DNA from: Sphingobacteriales bacterium
Lineage (GTDB): Bacteria > Bacteroidota > Bacteroidia > Chitinophagales > UBA2359
Assembly: GCA_016711285.1 (NCBI GenBank)
Contig: JADJTG010000017.1
Coordinates: forward strand, 1-64,000
DNA length: 64,000 nucleotides
Reading direction: 5' to 3'
The position numbers were made by a program, and so were the translations under genes. The number at the start of each line of letters is the position of its first letter. Positions within the stretch are counted from its first letter, which is position 1. Under the pieces are notes generated by a model. It made no database searches, was not told where the DNA came from, and worked only from the letters and a program-made list of their open reading frames with translations. Below, in pieces: positions 1 to 9,770 of the stretch.

Positions 1-573
1 GATACCGAAAGAGTTTAGGACTTGATGAAGCAAAATCGAAATTTGTTTATTAATATCCTCAAAGACTTCAGCGTAAGGCGCAAAAACCAATGTAAGGTTA
101 TGGAAATTTGAAAGATCTGGATGAATCGAAAAAATGAAACTACTACTATTCAGCATCGCAAACAAAGAACCCAAAACCCAGGTATATCAGAGCGTCTGAA
201 GCCTCAAGTAAAGAAGCGCAAAAAAATGGTTAATGGCGCAAAGTTTGAAGGAAAAATCATAGAAAAATACAAACACAATTTCATTTATACAAATCAAATA
301 CTCGATTGATGATAAGGACGAAGAAATACGGATAAAGAAGGATAAAAACTTTAAAAACAGAACTCTGGATAATCAGCCACTTTAGTGCCGCGGTAGTGTT
401 TCCAAGATGCCGTATACATAGGGAAGCACGAACCCTGTTTTCATCGCTCATACATAATAACGGATTGACAACTAATGACACCAAGCAATTTAATCTCCCA
501 CTTTGCACCATCACTGCCACTGTCGGGTAATTAGTATGCTGCAAAATGGAGTACTGCCTTTTGCAGAAATACT
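1..573. other. Contig-edge region, no assignable gene
   Basis: I could not assign any gene here. Short open frames exist on both strands but none has a recognisable motif or steady coding character. On the minus strand an open frame of 98 codons begins at 577, and its ATG overlaps the TGA stop of the frame-disrupted aldolase (ATGA overlap). That arrangement is typical of a coupled downstream gene. The gene is probably unreadable here because of the same indels that break its neighbours. Confidence 0.5.
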
Positions 574-1255
574 TCATCTTTTATAAAAAGTGATGGAATT
601 GTCCTTCATTTTCTGGGCATCTTCCAAAAATTTCATAAAACCGATGTCTGTAAGCGGGTGTTTGAGAGGCTTAGCCCATAACAATAGAATCAAAGGACAA
701 ATATACATCAGCACCTACTTCAAAGAACAAGATAATGACAAGCCGGGTTGCGGAATGGAAGCTGCCAAAATTTCGGTGGCGATGCGTGAGTGGTATAAAT
801 ACCCGCAATTTGCTCAATGGGTTGTACGCCGTCCCGGGTTGATGTCGTCAATCGCCCGATAAAGGCGACACATAAGTAGCACCCGGCCGGCAGCCAAAAT
901 AGCCTGTCCTGCCGAGAAAACAAGCGTACAATTGGTGCGCATGCCCTGCTCCGTAAAATAGCGAATCCTTTGATGCCGTCTTTAATCATCGGCACTTTTA
1001 CGACAATATTATCCGCAATTTCGTGAGTGTTTCACCTTCGCGCACGATGCCTTCGTAGTCGGTGGCGAGTACTTCACTGCTTATCGCCGTCACCGAGCAA
1101 GTCGGCAATGGTTTTGTAGTGTTGCAATACGGGCGTTCACCTTTGATGCCCCTCTTTCACCATCAGCCAAGGGTTGGTAGTTACGCCGTCCAAAATAACT
1201 GTTAACCAGTGCTTGTCGGATATGCGCCATTGGCAGTATCAATAAAAAATTTGAT
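574..1255 (-). pseudogene. fsa: Fructose-6-phosphate aldolase / small transaldolase, frame-disrupted
   Basis: When frames are pieced together on the minus strand, the product is a TalC/FSA-type transaldolase of about 215 residues. Enzymes of this type reversibly cleave or transfer a dihydroxyacetone unit at fructose 6-phosphate in the pentose phosphate network. Visible family landmarks, in order, are KFFIDTAN at the N-terminus, LDGVTTNP, the Schiff-base lysine segment NIVVKVPMIKDGIK, TNCTLVFS and YVSPFIGRL-like text. The C-terminus is FMKFLEDAQKMK and the stop is TGA at 574-576. At least four frame changes are needed, and the expected ATG reads ATC at 1253-1255. The reading is confident for the family. 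Whether the gene is dead or only mis-sequenced is open; several neighbours show the same defects. Confidence 0.75.
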
Positions 1256-1320
1256 AAAAAATGTTATTTATATGTTAAATTTTACAGGTATTTTTTATTA
1301 TTCAGCAAATATTTGATTTT

Positions 1321-2410
1321 TTAAATACTTAAAATCGTGGCGATACTGAATTTTAATAAAGTATAATACATCAGTTTAATGGTGTTTTCAATATCATCGC
1401 GGTGCGCCATTTCTACGGTGGTGTACACTGCGCAAGGCAGCAGCGACAACAAAGCCGACACTACACCTTTTCCGCTGTATGCAATAGCATCGGTATCTGT
1501 GCTTGGTACTCCGCGAAACTGCCTTCCCGCTGAAAAGGCAGATTTGTTCCTGAGCCGTTTCGATGATTAAATTCAACAATTTGTATGTACTGCTGGAGCA
1601 TACGCCAGCATAGTCCCTTTGCCGCACCCAAAATTCGCCCTTTTTCGGTTTTGCTAATCATCGGAGTAGTAGTATCGTGCGCCGCATCGGTGACAAGTGC
1701 CACATCGGGTTGCAGGTATTGAGCGATCATTTGCTCCGCGCAAAGCCCACTTCTTCCTGCACCGAATTTACGACATAGAGGCTGTAAGGCAATTTTATCT
1801 TGTTTTCGTGCAAAAGCCGCGCCACTTGCGCAATCATAAAGCCGCCAATGCGGTTGTCCACCAGCCCTGCCGCAAAAATACCTGCCGCCGTTGAGTTCGG
1901 TGAGTTCATCTTGATAAGTGACCACGCAGCCAATATGTACGCCCAAATCTTCACTTCCTGCCGCGAGTCGCAGCCGCAATCAATGGTGAGGTTGCTCACT
2001 TTGGGGCTTTCTTCTTTGGCGGCATCGCGCAAATGAATGGCAGGCCAACCAAAACCCCCCTCTACTTTTCCTTTGGGCGTATGAATAAACCCCCGTTTGG
2101 AGGGTGCAATCTGATGATCCATACCGCCATTGCGCAGCACATATATCAAACCATTGTCGCTGATATAATGCACCATCCACGAAATTTCGTCAAGATGTGC
2201 TTCTATCACCACTTTATAGTCGTTGTCGGGGTTGATAATGCCGTAAGCAGTACCATAAGCATCGCAGTGTTGCTTTTGCGTATAGCGTTGCATATAATTC
2301 AACCAAATTTGCTGCCCTTTCGCCTCGTGGCTGGTAGGCGAAGGATTGTTGAGATATTCGTATAAAAACCGCCGTGCGGCTTCGTCAAAAATGACAGATT
2401 TTTTTTTCAT
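1321..2410 (-). pseudogene. M42 family metallo-aminopeptidase, frame-disrupted
   Basis: This is a zinc (or cobalt) aminopeptidase of the M42/FrvX family, which trims N-terminal residues from cytoplasmic peptides. The first 220 residues read cleanly from ATG at 2410 and show EAHLDEISWMV (metal ligands H and D), LVDNRIGGFM (bridging Asp) and the catalytic Glu pair in NSVQEEVG. After about 1730 the protein continues in another frame with VALVTDAAHDTTTPMISK. It then changes frame again through NLIIETAQEQ, and ends in a third frame (DIENTIKLMYYTLLKF) with a stop at 1321-1323. The total length, about 360 residues, is normal for M42. At least three indels are needed, so it is either a pseudogene or an assembly artefact. 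Confidence 0.8.
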
Positions 2411-2582
2411 CTGAAATTAAAATATAAAAATACAAAGGTAAAGATATGCAAATTAAAGCATAGATTTTGAATTTTAAAAAGCGAAAAGGAGTTATTGATA
2501 TATAAAATAAGCGGCACAGTGATTATTTTGTGTTTTTTAAAAATAATATAAATCTGTGCTTTTAAAGTTAAAATAAAAAATA

Positions 2583-2590
2583 TATCTTTG
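2583..2590 (+). promoter_or_regulatory. Bacteroidetes -7 box upstream of rpsP
   Basis: TATCTTTG matches the TAnnTTTG consensus recognised by the Bacteroidetes primary sigma factor, and a C follows as is common. It lies about 83 bp before the rpsP ATG. No convincing -33 TTTG was seen at the usual spacing. Confidence 0.6.
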
Positions 2591-2673
2591 CGCTCCGAAA
2601 TTCAGTTACCTGTTCATCAGTTTGGAACTGAAACGTTTATTTATTAAACAATTTTAAAAAAAAACAATTTTTT

Positions 2674-3256
2674 ATGCCGGTTAAATTACGTCTTCAAAGA
2701 CACGGAAGAAAAAGAAAACCCTTTTATCACATTGTAGCCGCCGATGCGCGTTCCCCCCGCGATGGTGCTTTTATTGAGCGTGTAGGCTATTACAACCCCA
2801 ACACACAGCCCGCTACTATTGAATTAGATGTAGATGCTGCTTTGCGTTGGTTGCAAAATGGCGCACAGCCCACCGATACCGTACAGGCTATTTTGTCTTA
2901 TACAGGTGTGTTGTACAAAAAACACTTGCAACGTGGTGTGAGCAAAGGTGCTTTGACACAAGAGCAAGCCGATGCCAATTTTTCAAAATTCATCGCCGAC
3001 AAAGTGCAAAAATCAAAACCGTATCCAAACGCTCAAAGATAGCCGTCAGCAGCAATTGGGCAAACAAGATGCTGCCGAAGTAGAAAAAACGCAACCAAAG
3101 AGCCGCCGAAGCCAAAAAAAGCTTTGGAAGTAGCTGCTGCATGCGGTTGAAGAACCTGCCGCTAATATTTTGGAAGTAGCTGCTGCGCCGATTGAAGAAC
3201 CTGCCGCTGATATTGTTGCCGATACCCCTGCCGAAGAAAGCAGTGCTGCGGAATAG
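2674..3256 (+). CDS. rpsP: 30S ribosomal protein S16, with frame-broken C-terminal extension
   Basis: The core of bS16, which binds 16S rRNA in the 30S body, reads cleanly from 2674: MPVKLRLQRHGRKRKPFYHI, then RSPRDGAFIERVGYYNP. The first frame stops at 3042 after 122 residues. Homology-like text continues in other frames: QTLKDSRQQQLGKQDAAEVEK, then KKALEVAAA, then two EEPAA repeats, ending at TAG 3254-3256. Bacteroidetes S16 proteins often carry an acidic or Ala/Glu-rich tail, so the natural protein is probably about 190 residues. Two or three single-base indels between 3005 and 3150 would restore it. The ribosomal core is intact either way. Confidence 0.9.
3124..3214 (+). repeat. Tandem 45-bp duplication in the rpsP tail
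   Basis: Copy 1 (3124-3169) and copy 2 (3170-3214) share TTGGAAGTAGCTGCTGC, GAAGAACCTGCCGCT and ATATT, encoding LEVAAA..EEPAA. Copy 1 is 46 bp and copy 2 is 45 bp. The extra base in copy 1 is itself one of the frame breaks, which gives internal evidence that the break is an insertion. Confidence 0.75.
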
Positions 3257-3295
3257 TAGCATTTGGGGATAAAAAACAAAATTGTAGTTTTTTTT

Positions 3296-4784
3296 CTATA
3301 AAAGGAGGCTTCGCTGAATTTCCGGCGAAGCCTCCTTTTTAACTCTTCTTTCGTTCCACGCCAAGCAGAGCGCAAGTGCATAGCCCGCCGCCGCCAACAT
3401 CAAAAACGGCAACGCTACATAATCTTGTTGGTAATAAGCCGCCACCAATGCTGCCAACAATAGCAGCAGCATTGAATATTCTCCTTTATATGCAATAAAG
3501 TACGGTACTGTAAAAACGTAGCCTGTGCTATCACTGCTTTTTGGGGTGCGCACAAAAGGCGTTTTGATGCCGCGCCAACCCTGCCATACCGCACCCGTAT
3601 TGTACCACGACAGCCCCAAAAACATCACCGAAAACATCACAAACAAACTCAAAAAAGAACGGCGCGGCTGTGGGTCGCAGCGATACATTTGTGCATAACA
3701 AAAGGCATAGAGCAAAGTAGTGACGCTAAAAAAGAACTAAATTGTAAAATGGGAGCAATGGCAGGTACGAGCGGTTTTAAAAATACCAGCAAAATATTGC
3801 ATATTGTGAGCAGCCTAGCACTGCAAACAAAGTGCTCCCGCCCAAATGCAAAGTACCTTGTATTTTGTTTTGCCAAGACACTTGTTTATTTTTCCAGAGC
3901 GAAGGCAACAATTTCACAAAGTTTTCCGCACCTCCTTTGTTCCAGCGAAATTGCTGCGAACGCAGCGCACTCCAATTCGCGGGTAGTTCGGCGGCTACCT
4001 GAATATCGGGAACATACCGCATTTGCCAGCCCTGCAACTGAGCGCGATAGCTCAAATCTAAATCTTCGGCGAGGGTATCGCTACTCCAATTGCCGGCTGC
4101 GACGATACAACTTTTGCGCCACATACCGGCAGTGCCATTAAAATTAATAAAATGCCCTGCCTCCTGTCTGCCGCTTTGTTCCAAAGTAAAATGAGCATCT
4201 AAGGCAAAGGCAAAAACCCGCGTGAGCCACGAAGCAGAGCCATTGAGATGCGACCAACGCGTTTGGAGCATACCCAATTGCGGGTACTGCTGAAAATAAG
4301 GCACACAGCGCAGCAGCCAATCAGGAGCAGGTATAAAATCAGCATCAAAAATAGCGATGAGTTCGCCCTGTGCCGCAGGCAACGCCGCCCGCAATGCTCC
4401 CGCTTTAAATCCTTCGCGGTGGGGACGGTGCAGGTGCTCCGCACAAAAACCTCTTTGTAGGAGTTGTGCCGCCTGTTGAGTACAAAGAGCAGTAGTAAAA
4501 ATGTCGGTGGAGTCGTCTAAAATTTGGATATGCAGTTTTTCTTTTGGATAATCAAAAGCAGCGATATGTTGCAGGAGTCGTGTCGCCAAAGCACCTTCGT
4601 TGTAAATCGGCAATTGAATGGTAATATGCGGCAAATCCGGCAGCAAAGGAGGAGAAGAAACAGAGGCAGTGCTGCGAATAAAATGGCGGGTTAAATGCAA
4701 TAAAGATAAAGAGTAGATGAAAAATATCATCAAACAGCACACATATAATATAACAACGCCAAGAGCAATTATCATTATCCACAT
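3296..4784 (-). CDS. Family 2 glycosyltransferase (BcsA/cellulose synthase-like), frame-disrupted
   Basis: This is a processive-type GT2 membrane glycosyltransferase that would transfer sugars from a nucleotide sugar on the cytoplasmic face. It starts at ATG 4784 with an N-terminal membrane helix. The GT-A domain follows with ITIQLPIYNE, ILDDSTD, the DxD-type FDADF, the acceptor segment GTAGMWR, the EDLDLSYR base motif and QQFRW (QxxRW). The frame is lost near 3812 and again near 3715. The continuation gives several membrane helices, GIKTPFVRTPK and an end at 3296. The combined length of about 495 residues is normal for BcsA-like GT2 proteins of Bacteroidetes. The product (cellulose, N-acetylglucosamine polymer, lipid-linked sugar) cannot be told. 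No bcsB/PilZ partner is adjacent. Confidence 0.8.
3300..3340. terminator. Bidirectional terminator between rpsP and the glycosyltransferase
   Basis: A perfect 15-bp inverted repeat, AAAAGGAGGCTTCGC (3300-3314) and its complement (3325-3339), encloses a 10-nt loop. A/T tracts on both sides make it a Rho-independent terminator for the convergent genes. It overlaps the last codons of the minus-strand glycosyltransferase. Confidence 0.9.
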
Positions 4785-4951
4785 AAAAAAAACAAAGGAA
4801 CAATATTTTTGATGATGATTAAAAACTATCGGCAGGCTATCTTAAATAATAAATTTTATAAGATTCTGTTACGGCAATGTTAAAACAATCTCTTAGCTTT
4901 GTAAAACAATTGTGCGGTTTTTTGAATAAATTTTTATTAAACAATATAAAT

Positions 4952-5701
4952 ATGCAAAATCTATTGATAATAAATATAAAACAAATAGTGTTGTTTTTTG
5001 TAGGCTGCTGGATAAGTACCTCCATTGCGCAGGCACAATGTTGCGGGGTGAGTAATCAGCATAAAAAACGCTCGGTGTGCCTTGAAAACGACAGCACCAA
5101 AGCGGCATTTATCACCGAACTCAACCAATACGATATGATTGTGGAAGCCACCGTAATTGCCGAAAGCGATACGATTTATCTGAACACCGAAGGCTACGAT
5201 ATATATTATAATCCCGAACGCCCTTATATTTTGCAAACTTTAAAGATACACCGTTTATTCAAAGGAAATATAAGCAGCGATACCTTACAAATTTTGACAC
5301 TTTACAATGGAGCAACGCTGGCAGATAAAAAATTGGGTAAAATGAATCAAAGAAGTTCGGGATCTAAGCAGGTATTTGGATATAAAACAGGCGATACGGG
5401 AATTTTTATGCTGTATAATACAGAAGAAAACAAAAGCGTATTGCGGCAGGCTCTGCACGGGCGCACGGATAAGGTAAAAGAAGGTATGATATTAACACCT
5501 GCTTTGGTCAAATACGCCGACCAAGCCGGTATGGACTGCACCGGAAAACCTTCTTTCAACAATAAAAGAGCCGTGTTTCATTTTACAGATACGCGCTATG
5601 CCTTCACTTCTGTCCACGATTTATACCAAACTTTAATGTCATATTTTCCTCAGGCAATTATTTATGAAGCAATTGATGTTGAGGCAGTAGAGCAAAAATA
5701 A
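4952..5701 (+). CDS. Secreted protein of unknown function
   Basis: I do not recognise this protein. The start at 4952 gives a good signal peptide (hydrophobic IVLFFVGCW..., cleavage near SIAQA), whereas the longer in-frame start at 4877 puts 25 extra residues before it. The mature protein is about 225 residues. It begins with a Cys-Cys pair and a third Cys (QCCGVSN, SVCLEND), followed by beta-rich text containing YDMIVEATVIAES, LFKGNISSDTLQILT and TGIFMLYN. A 'damage/variation of a value, FKG, ILT, G..G.FMLY' pattern of this kind is seen in small NTR/TIMP-like beta-barrel domains, but that is only a suggestion. There is no T9SS domain or lipobox, so export to the periplasm is likely. It stands alone between a convergent and a co-directional gene. 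Confidence 0.6.
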   Translation: MQNLLIINIKQIVLFFVGCWISTSIAQAQCCGVSNQHKKRSVCLENDSTKAAFITELNQYDMIVEATVIAESDTIYLNTEGYDIYYNPERPYILQTLKIHRLFKGNISSDTLQILTLYNGATLADKKLGKMNQRSSGSKQVFGYKTGDTGIFMLYNTEENKSVLRQALHGRTDKVKEGMILTPALVKYADQAGMDCTGKPSFNNKRAVFHFTDTRYAFTSVHDLYQTLMSYFPQAIIYEAIDVEAVEQK

Positions 5702-5727
5702 AATTTTGTTAAAAAAGCTCAGGGTAG

Positions 5728-6843
5728 ATGAATATTTTGCATTTTTCTGATACCCACTTGGGGTATCATTATTACGATAAAATCACAGAAGAAGGTGTCA
5801 ATGCGCGTGAGCAGGATTTTTACGATGCTTTTAGCTTCATCATTGACCGCATTGTAGAACAACGCCCCGATTTGGTATTGCACTCCGGCGATTTTTTCAT
5901 CGTCCTTCGCCGAGCAACCGCGCCATCACTTTTGCTTTGGAACAACTGAGCCGCGTGAGTGTGCTGGGTATTCCTTTTGTACTGATTGCGGCAATCATTC
6001 CACACCAAAAATGCCTACACTGCCCCTATTCTCAAAGCCTTTGAGTCGCTGCCGCACATTTATCCCATTTACCAACAAAAATATGAAGTGCTGTCGTTTG
6101 GCGAAGTGTGCGTACATGGTTTGCCCCACATCAACGACCCTCTCCGGCAAGCCGATGAAATAGCCCACATACAACCTACCGAAGGCAAAAAAAACATATT
6201 GATGCTCCACACCTCGCTGGGCACGAATTATTATATGTCGGAGGAATTGGGCATTGAGTTTTTTCCGTCTGCCAGCTACCCGCTTTTGGATACTTTTGAT
6301 TATATAGCATTGGGTCATTGGCACAATTATCAGCAATTAAAAGGATTTCGCAACGCTTGTTACAGCGGCTCTACCGAGCGACTCAGCGAAAGCGAAATCA
6401 GCAGCGAAAAGGGCTATTGTACTTTGCAACTCACGCCGCAAGGCATCAGCACACCCACTTTTCACGCTATTCCCACGCGCACTTGGCACAAATGGCACAT
6501 CGGCAACTGCCACGAAAAGTCGGTGACAGAGATTCGCAACGAACTCTTACACCTCCGCGACACTCACCTCTGCCAGCAAGCCATTATCAGTTTGCACCTC
6601 AGCGACCTAAAAACCGAACAACGCTACGATTTGGCGCACGCCAAAGTAAAAGAAATTTTTGAAGAAGCCTTAGTCGTCAATTTGCGCAGCGAAAACCGCC
6701 ACGAAGCACATTTCTTCAGCAATTTACCCACCCAGCAATTAGAAAATTTAGAAACTTTGTTTGAAAGTTTTTTATTGAGTAAAAATATTTCGGGCAGCGA
6801 GCAACTGCTCCAAAAAGCGCGTTCTTACTTTGAAGAAGAATAA
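5728..6843 (+). CDS. SbcD/Mre11-like DNA repair exonuclease (metallophosphoesterase), frame-disrupted
   Basis: A calcineurin-like phosphoesterase of the SbcD/Mre11 group. The metal-binding motifs appear in order: FSDTHLGY (D, H), LVLHSGDFF (GD), a frame-broken GNHS, LMLHTSLG (H) and ALGHWHNYQ (GHxH). Two indels, near 5900 and 5996, break the frame in the stretch between GDFF and GNHS. The rest, to 6843, is clean. The reconstructed protein is about 375 residues, typical of standalone SbcD. SbcC, the usual ATPase partner, is not next to it, so it may work with a distant sbcC or be a YhaO-like variant. The nuclease family is clear but the substrate is not. Confidence 0.8.
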
Positions 6844-6938
6844 GATATAAGTGCGTTTTTTTGTGACAATAGGAATAAAACAAGAGAAAAGGTATAGCAG
6901 AAATGCTATAAAACTTTCAGTTTTTTTGAAAAAAATAC

Positions 6939-6946
6939 TACCTTTG
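6939..6946 (+). promoter_or_regulatory. -7 box of cysC, implying a nearly leaderless mRNA
   Basis: TACCTTTG fits TAnnTTTG exactly and is followed by C. The cysC ATG is at 6955, only 8 bp further on. With the usual start of transcription 5-8 bp after the box, the mRNA would carry almost no 5' leader. Confidence 0.6.
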
Positions 6947-6954
6947 CAGCCGCC

Positions 6955-7572
6955 ATGAACAAGTCTTTCGCCTCCGACCATATACACCCGATATTTGAAC
7001 GGCTGCTCCAGCGTTCCGACAAAGAAACCCAGTTGCGCCAACGCGCCAAAGTGCTGTGGTTGAGTGGGCTGTCGGGCAGCGGCAAATCTACCATTGCCGA
7101 ATATTTGGAAAAAAACCTGCACGCTGCCGGTTTTTTCACCATGCTCCTCGATGGCGACAATGTACGCACGGGCATTTGCAACAATCTCGGATTTTCGGAA
7201 GCCGACCGCCACGAAAATATACGCCGCATAGCCGAAGTAGCCAAATTATTTTGTAACAGCGGCATCATCACCATTTGTTGTTTTGTAAGCCCTACGGTGG
7301 CATTGCGCCAGATGGCACGCGACATCATCGGCGAAGCAGATTTTATGGAGGTATTTATTGATACGCCTTTGGAAATTTGCGAGCAGCGCGATGTAAAAGG
7401 TTTGTATGCCAAAGCGCGGCGCGGCGAAATCAAAGATTTTACAGGTATTTCTGCTCCTTTTGAAGCCCCCGAAAACCCCGAAATTCGTGTGCTTACGGCG
7501 GGTTATAGCATACAGCAGTCGGCACAACATATTTTAGACAAATTGCTGCCGCATATCACCTATACCGAATAA
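6955..7572 (+). CDS. cysC: Adenylyl-sulfate kinase
   Basis: CysC phosphorylates adenylyl sulfate (APS) to PAPS in the cytoplasm. The P-loop GLSGSGKST sits at about residues 38-46, followed by LLDGDNVRTGICNNLGFSEADR (APS/Mg region) and RRIAEVAKLF. The lid region KGLYAKARRGEIKDFTGI and the C-terminal PFEAPENPEI text complete the family pattern. At 205 residues it has the normal length. The start at 6955 matches the family N-terminus (HPIFERLLQ before the P-loop). It precedes cysD on the same strand by 71 bp, the reverse of the usual cysDNC order. No APS/PAPS reductase or cysN is adjacent, so PAPS may serve sulfate assimilation or sulfotransfer. Confidence 0.95.
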   Translation: MNKSFASDHIHPIFERLLQRSDKETQLRQRAKVLWLSGLSGSGKSTIAEYLEKNLHAAGFFTMLLDGDNVRTGICNNLGFSEADRHENIRRIAEVAKLFCNSGIITICCFVSPTVALRQMARDIIGEADFMEVFIDTPLEICEQRDVKGLYAKARRGEIKDFTGISAPFEAPENPEIRVLTAGYSIQQSAQHILDKLLPHITYTE

Positions 7573-7643
7573 GGGCGGTGATATTTTTTATTGATTATCT
7601 TATCTTTATATATTTTTAGAATCATCGTATTTAATTAATAATA

Positions 7644-8549
7644 ATGACACATTATAAACTGACGCATTTGCAAGAGCTGGAATCGGAGAGTATTTTCGTA
7701 TTGCGCGAAGTAGCGGCACAGTTCCAAAATCCTGTTTTGTTATTTTCAGGCGGAAAAGATTCCATTTGCGTATTGCATTTAGCACGCAAAGCCTTTTATC
7801 CGGCGGCTGTTCCTTTTACTTTATTGCATGTAGATACCGGACACAATTTTTCCGAAACCATTGATTACAGAGATAATGTAGTAGCACAATTGGGCGTAAA
7901 ATTACAAGTGCGCTATGTGCAAGACTCCATTGATAAAGGCAGAGCCGTAGAAGAAAAAGGCTATAATGCCAGCCGCAATTTGTTGCAAACCGTCACACTT
8001 TTAGATGCTTTGGAAGAGCTGAAAGTGGATTGCGCTTTGGGTGGGGCACGCCGCGATGAAGAGAAAGCACGCGCCAAAGAACGTTTTTTCAGCCACCGTG
8101 ATGAGTTCGGACAATGGAATCCCAAAAACCAACGCCCCGAACTTTGGAATTTGTTCAACGGGCGCAAGCACATGGGCGAGCATTTTCGTGTATTTCCTAT
8201 CAGCAACTGGACAGAGATGGACGTGTGGCAATATATTCTCAAAGAAAACATTCCTATTCCTTCCATTTATTTTTCGCACCAGCGCGAAGTATTTTGGCGC
8301 GATGGTCAGTGGCTTGCCAAATGCGATTATATTGCAATGAAACCCAGCGAGCAAAGCGAAATCCGCACCGTCCGCTTCCGCACCATCGGCGATATGACCT
8401 GCACCGGAGCCGTAGAATCCGATGCCGACAATTTGCACAAAATCATTGAAGAAGTATCGGCTTCGCGCGTAACAGAACGCGGCACACGCGCCGATGACCG
8501 CCGTTCGGAAACAGCAATGGAAGACCGCAAAATGCAGGGATATTTTTAA
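7644..8549 (+). CDS. cysD: Sulfate adenylyltransferase subunit 2
   Basis: CysD is the catalytic, N-type PP-loop subunit of ATP sulfurylase and makes APS from ATP and sulfate. The PP-loop SGGKDSICVLHLARKAF is at about residues 35-51. It is followed by LLHVDTGHNFSETIDYRD, ALGGARRDEEKARAKER, FPISNWTEMDVWQYI and the C-terminal RAKERF/RGTRADDR region. The length of 301 residues is standard. Activity requires the GTPase subunit CysN, which is not downstream: a strong terminator follows at once. cysN must therefore lie elsewhere or be missing. Confidence 0.96.
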   Translation: MTHYKLTHLQELESESIFVLREVAAQFQNPVLLFSGGKDSICVLHLARKAFYPAAVPFTLLHVDTGHNFSETIDYRDNVVAQLGVKLQVRYVQDSIDKGRAVEEKGYNASRNLLQTVTLLDALEELKVDCALGGARRDEEKARAKERFFSHRDEFGQWNPKNQRPELWNLFNGRKHMGEHFRVFPISNWTEMDVWQYILKENIPIPSIYFSHQREVFWRDGQWLAKCDYIAMKPSEQSEIRTVRFRTIGDMTCTGAVESDADNLHKIIEEVSASRVTERGTRADDRRSETAMEDRKMQGYF

Positions 8550-8550
8550 A

Positions 8551-8597
8551 AAAACAAAAGGGGTTTGCACTATAGTGCAAACCCCTTTTGTTTTTTA
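8551..8597 (+). terminator. Strong terminator after cysD
   Basis: A perfect 20-bp stem (8551-8570 with 8575-8594) and a TATA loop are followed by a T-run. A second palindrome, TTTTTTAGCTTTG-T-CAAAGCTAAAAAA (8591-8617), overlaps the end and could terminate the convergent minus-strand gene. Confidence 0.92.
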
Positions 8598-8629
8598 GCT
8601 TTGTCAAAGCTAAAAAAGTCAAATACTGA

Positions 8630-9462
8630 TTATTTTTTTACAATTTTTCTTGTAAGATGATGAAACTCATTGGCAATGACCAGCAAATAAGTACCTGTGG
8701 GCAAACTGCTCATATCCAATTGTGTTTCAAAAGAATTGTCATATAAGAAATGGTCTTGTGCCTGAACCATTTTTCCGTTCATATCAGTAAGCACAATTCC
8801 CATATTTCCAAGCGATATATTTTCTAAATGAACGTTTAACACATCGCTGACGGGATTAGGGAATACGGAGGTCTGCACCAACAACTGCTCAAAGCCCACT
8901 GTTTGTTTGGGATTAACAGAAAGCGAAGTGGTGTATATTTTGTCGCCGGTAGAAGTGCCGTTGCCATCGGCTGCATTGGCGGCGGCATAAAAAGTAACCA
9001 CACCTTTATCAGTACCCGAGCCGTCCATTGAAAATTAAAGGAAGAAGGACTGGGATTGGGTACATTGTTGTGGTTAATGAATTGTACCGAAGCAGTAGTT
9101 TGTGTGGTGGTATTGCTGTTGGCAGCTATAAAATCACCTGCACTTTTGTCAGTTTCATCAAATGCTACCATCTGAAAACCATAGCGTGAAGCCGTAGCGT
9201 CGCTAATGAGCAAACTCATATCGTAGGTTTTTCCGGATTCATAGTTATTGTCTGTTCCGTTAAAGATAATAGCAGTACTGCCACCTCCAGTATTCACCGA
9301 ACCGCTATGACAGCCGACAATAGAGCAAGAACCTTGCCCGGATGCACCCGCATTAAAAGGTGGCGGCACAGTATGATAAGTAGCAGCGGGCTGCGGGTCA
9401 AAAAATATACCGTAAGCCATAACTGCAAGAAGGATACAAGAAATTGTAAGTTTTTTTACCAT
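8630..9462 (-). CDS. Secreted choice-of-anchor V-type protein with T9SS sorting domain, frame-disrupted
   Basis: The N-terminus (MVKKLTISCILLAVMAYG) is a signal peptide. The mature start carries GQGSCSIVGCHSG, the cysteine/histidine pattern of 'choice-of-anchor V' domains in Bacteroidetes. It is followed by a beta-sandwich with TYDMSLLISDATASRYGFQM and FINHNNVPNP. The frame is lost near 9026, where one missing base joins FNFQWTA to SGTDKGVVTFYAAAN. The last 75 residues (FPNPVSDVLNVHLEN ... LPTGTYLLVI ... RKIVKK) form a type A T9SS C-terminal domain, so the protein is exported and probably attached to the cell surface. The reconstructed length is about 277 residues. Ligand or substrate is unknown. 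Confidence 0.75.
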
Positions 9463-9770
9463 TTTGTTTGTTTTTATTAACTTTGCAAATTGAATAAATT
9501 TTTTAGTTTAACTTAGTCTGACAAAACCATTTTTTATAAAAAGCTAAAAAATATTGATTTAACCGCATGTGTAGAATACTATTATATTTCATAAATTACT
9601 TGTTCATCATAGCTGCAAATATAAAACATTATTCATTGAAATGTTGCGCCAAAGAACAAGAGTACATATATTTATGTGGTTAAAAATACTATTTTTCTTT
9701 ATTACAAAACCATTTTTTTATAAAATATTAATAAACAAACCAAATAATTAAATTTAATTACTTACAAACG
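9463..9770. other. AT-rich divergent intergenic region between two T9SS cargo genes
   Basis: This 308-bp region must hold the promoters of both flanking genes. On the minus strand TCAATTTGC, about 25 bp before the ATG at 9462, is one base off the TAnnTTTG box. I see no good -7 box for the plus-strand gene, no repeat and no small coding frame. Confidence 0.4.
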
